Shown here piece after piece: positions 4,073-6,003 of a stretch of 6,003 nucleotides of DNA (its first letter is position 1; each line of letters starts with the position of its first letter). Source of the DNA: Rhodoferax sp. (lineage in GTDB: Bacteria; Pseudomonadota; Gammaproteobacteria; Burkholderiales; Burkholderiaceae_C); NCBI GenBank assembly GCA_030683195.1, contig JAUXQA010000294.1:1-6003 (forward strand), in the 5' to 3' direction. The notes below the pieces were generated by a model that made no database searches, was not told the origin of the DNA, and worked only from the letters and a program-made list of their open reading frames with translations. Both the position numbers and the translations under genes were made by a program.

Positions 4073-6003
4073 ATGACCGCCATTCGCCACTCCATTGCCT
4101 TCAAGTTCTTGTCCTTCCTGGGGTGGATTGGCGGCGCCGTGCTGGCGGCTGTGGCTTTGGTCACCGTGGTGATCGCGCTGTTTGGCCTGAATTGGCTGCG
4201 TGCGCCCCTTGAGCGCCAGGCCCTGGACGCCACCGGTCGTGTGCTGGTGATTGGCGGCGACCTGTCGCTCAGTTGGGGCTGGCCCTGGCCGCAGGTGCAC
4301 TTGGCGGGTGTGACCTTTGCCAACCCCGCCTGGGCCCAGGAGAAACAAATGTTCACGGCGGATGCGGTCGACATCACCGTGAACGTGCCGCAGTTGCTGC
4401 TGGGTAACTTGGTGTTTCCCGAGGTGCGGCTGGTGCGCCCGGTGATCCTTTTGGCCCAGGATGCCAGCGGCCGCAAAAACTGGCTGCTTGACCCTAGCCA
4501 GCAAGACGAAGGTGCGCGCATTCAGATTGGTCGCCTGCAACTCGACCAAGGCACGCTCGGGTTTGACGACCCTGCACGCAAGACCCGCATCCGCGCCACG
4601 CTATCGACCCCGGCTGCCGTGGGGGGCGCAGCTGATGCTGGCCTTGTCTTCACCGCGCAAGGCCAGCACCAGGGACTGCCCTTCAAGGCCCAAGGCACAG
4701 GCGGGCCGGTGCTGGCGCTGCGCGATGACAGCATGCCTTACCCGCTTACTCTTGATGCGAGCACAGGCGCCACCCGCTTGCAGGCCCAGGGCACCGTCAC
4801 CAACCTCCTGAGTCTGACGGCCGCCGACCTGCGTTTGAATCTGCGTGGTGCCAACCTGGCGCAACTGTCTACTTTGTTGGGTGTGGCGTTGCCGGCCACC
4901 CCCGCCTATGCGACACAGGGCCACTTGCTGCACAGCGCCAATACCTGGCGGTATGACAAATTCTCGGGCCGGGTGGGCGCCAGCGACATTGCGGGCTCGC
5001 TCCTGCTGAGCACCGGTGGCAAGCGGCCTGCCCTCACCGGCGAGCTGGTCTCCGAGGTGCTGGATGTGATTGACCTGGGGCCTGCGGTCGGTTCGCGCCC
5101 GGGCAGCGTCAAGCAGGCGCTGGCCAGCACGTCTGGTACGGCGCGCGTGCTGCCCGATGTCCCGTTCCAGGCGGACAACTGGGACACCCTGGATGCAAAG
5201 GTCGACCTGCGCGCCAAAACCATTCGCCGCGCCAAGCAGTTCCCGCTCCAAAACCTGGCCACCCAATTGACCCTGAAGGACGCTGTGCTGACTTTGGACC
5301 CGTTGACTTTGGGGTTCGCGGGTGGGCAGCTCAAAGGCACGGTATTGCTGGATGGGCGTCAACCTGCCATTCAGGCGCGTGCCCGGGCGCGTGTGAACAA
5401 GGTGCGGGTGGCTGAGCTGTTTCCATCGGTGGCACTCAATAAAACCAGCATTGGTGAAGTACATGGCGATTTTGACCTCAAAGGCACAGGCAACTCGGTG
5501 GCCCGCATGTTGGGTAGTGCCAATGGCCACATAGGCCTGGTGGTGGATGGCGGTGAGGTCAGTCGGCTGATGATGGAGCAAGCCGGGCTGCACCTGTGGG
5601 AAGTTCTGGCGCTGAGCGTGACCGGCGACAAACAAGTCAAGCTGCGCTGTGCGGTTGCCGATTTCACGGTGAAGAACGGCACCGTGAATGTTGATGCCCT
5701 GGTGCTTGACACCGCAGTGACCACCCTGCTGGGCACCGGCACCCTGGATCTGGCCCAGGAGACGCTGGATTTGACGTTCAACCAAAAAACCAAAGACACC
5801 AGTCCGTTGGCTCTGCGCAGCCCGATTCAGGTGCGCGGCACGTTGGCCCGGCCGCAAGTTGGGGTGGACAAGGGCCAGGTGGCGGTCCGTGCCCTGGGTG
5901 CCGTGGCCCTGGGGCTGGTGAACCCCTTGCTGGCGCTGTTGCCCCTGATTGACGCCGGCCCTGGCAAGGACAGCGACTGCGCGCAATTGGTCCGGGACGC
6001 CAC
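4073..6003 (+). CDS. AsmA-family envelope biogenesis protein (3' end cut by window)
   Basis: This is a large inner-membrane-anchored protein of the AsmA/TamB-like superfamily, whose members span the periplasm and act in lipid transfer to, or assembly of, the outer membrane. The frame is open without a stop for 643 codons from ATG 4073 to the right edge. One N-terminal membrane helix is visible (about residues 15-39), followed by the typical NWLRAPLERQALDATGR (40-56) and the aromatic segment SWGWPWPQV. Repeated beta-rich segments make up the middle. The conserved C-terminal AsmA region includes GEVHGDFDLKGTG (461-473), LGSANGHIGLVVDGGEVS, and the ending NPLLALLPLIDAGPGKDSDC (617-636). In Burkholderiales homologues that last motif lies very near the C-terminus, so only a few residues are probably missing. 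The start is firm: an in-frame TAA lies at 4067-4069 and the next in-frame ATG is far inside the domain. The Shine-Dalgarno is weak. E. coli AsmA is a relative, not necessarily an orthologue. Confidence 0.92.
   Translation, partial: MTAIRHSIAFKFLSFLGWIGGAVLAAVALVTVVIALFGLNWLRAPLERQALDATGRVLVIGGDLSLSWGWPWPQVHLAGVTFANPAWAQEKQMFTADAVDITVNVPQLLLGNLVFPEVRLVRPVILLAQDASGRKNWLLDPSQQDEGARIQIGRLQLDQGTLGFDDPARKTRIRATLSTPAAVGGAADAGLVFTAQGQHQGLPFKAQGTGGPVLALRDDSMPYPLTLDASTGATRLQAQGTVTNLLSLTAADLRLNLRGANLAQLSTLLGVALPATPAYATQGHLLHSANTWRYDKFSGRVGASDIAGSLLLSTGGKRPALTGELVSEVLDVIDLGPAVGSRPGSVKQALASTSGTARVLPDVPFQADNWDTLDAKVDLRAKTIRRAKQFPLQNLATQLTLKDAVLTLDPLTLGFAGGQLKGTVLLDGRQPAIQARARARVNKVRVAELFPSVALNKTSIGEVHGDFDLKGTGNSVARMLGSANGHIGLVVDGGEVSRLMMEQAGLHLWEVLALSVTGDKQVKLRCAVADFTVKNGTVNVDALVLDTAVTTLLGTGTLDLAQETLDLTFNQKTKDTSPLALRSPIQVRGTLARPQVGVDKGQVAVRALGAVALGLVNPLLALLPLIDAGPGKDSDCAQLVRDA

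Noticed and set aside
3905..4549. Long N-terminal extension of the four-cysteine protein (frame open to 4549)
   Set aside because: The extension is antisense to the AsmA gene, is Gln/His/Gly-rich, and would bury a good signal peptide that starts at 3904.
4601..5986. A 461-codon open frame on the minus strand
   Set aside because: It lies wholly antisense to the AsmA gene, whose frame has clear family motifs from end to end. The antisense product is Gln/Arg/His-rich, has no recognisable domain, and is the usual by-product of GC-rich codon use.

Overview
The window looks like chromosomal DNA of a Gram-negative betaproteobacterium of the Burkholderiales, most likely a Comamonadaceae member (Rhodoferax/Polaromonas-like). 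This rests on GC-rich codon use, the style of the branched-chain amino acid-type ABC ATPases, the AsmA protein, the Burkholderiales-type small secreted proteins, and an AT-rich intergenic element resembling one I remember as common in Comamonadaceae. The genus is an inference. No rRNA, tRNA, transposase, integrase or CRISPR array is visible.

Layout: (1) Bases 1-1336, plus strand: the 3' part of a LivG-type ATPase gene and a complete LivF-type ATPase gene, overlapping by four bases. They form the distal end of a high-affinity hydrophobic amino acid transporter operon whose permease and binding-protein genes are probably to the left. (2) Bases 1337-1490: a convergent intergenic region with three good hairpins, one a plausible intrinsic terminator for the minus-strand gene, within the suspected dispersed repeat. 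(3) Bases 1491-3904, minus strand: three separately spaced genes for exported proteins: a GDSL/SGNH esterase lipoprotein (1491-2648), a WXXGXW-repeat periplasmic protein with a basic tail (2810-3247), and a small four-cysteine secreted protein (3512-3904). The gaps of 161 and 264 bases hold short repeats and hairpins but no supported gene. (4) Bases 4073-6003, plus strand: a large AsmA-family membrane-anchored protein, open at the right edge and probably lacking only its last few residues. It diverges from the four-cysteine gene across a 168-base region carrying an 11-bp direct repeat with a 30-bp period.

The two ATPases work together as the energising subunits of one importer. The three minus-strand products share only export to the envelope; nothing in the sequence ties them to a common pathway. 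AsmA-family proteins act in the envelope, in lipid transfer or outer-membrane biogenesis. I see no convincing undescribed system. The best leads are the structured intergenic regions, the altered H-loop of LivF, and the uncharacterised four-cysteine protein.
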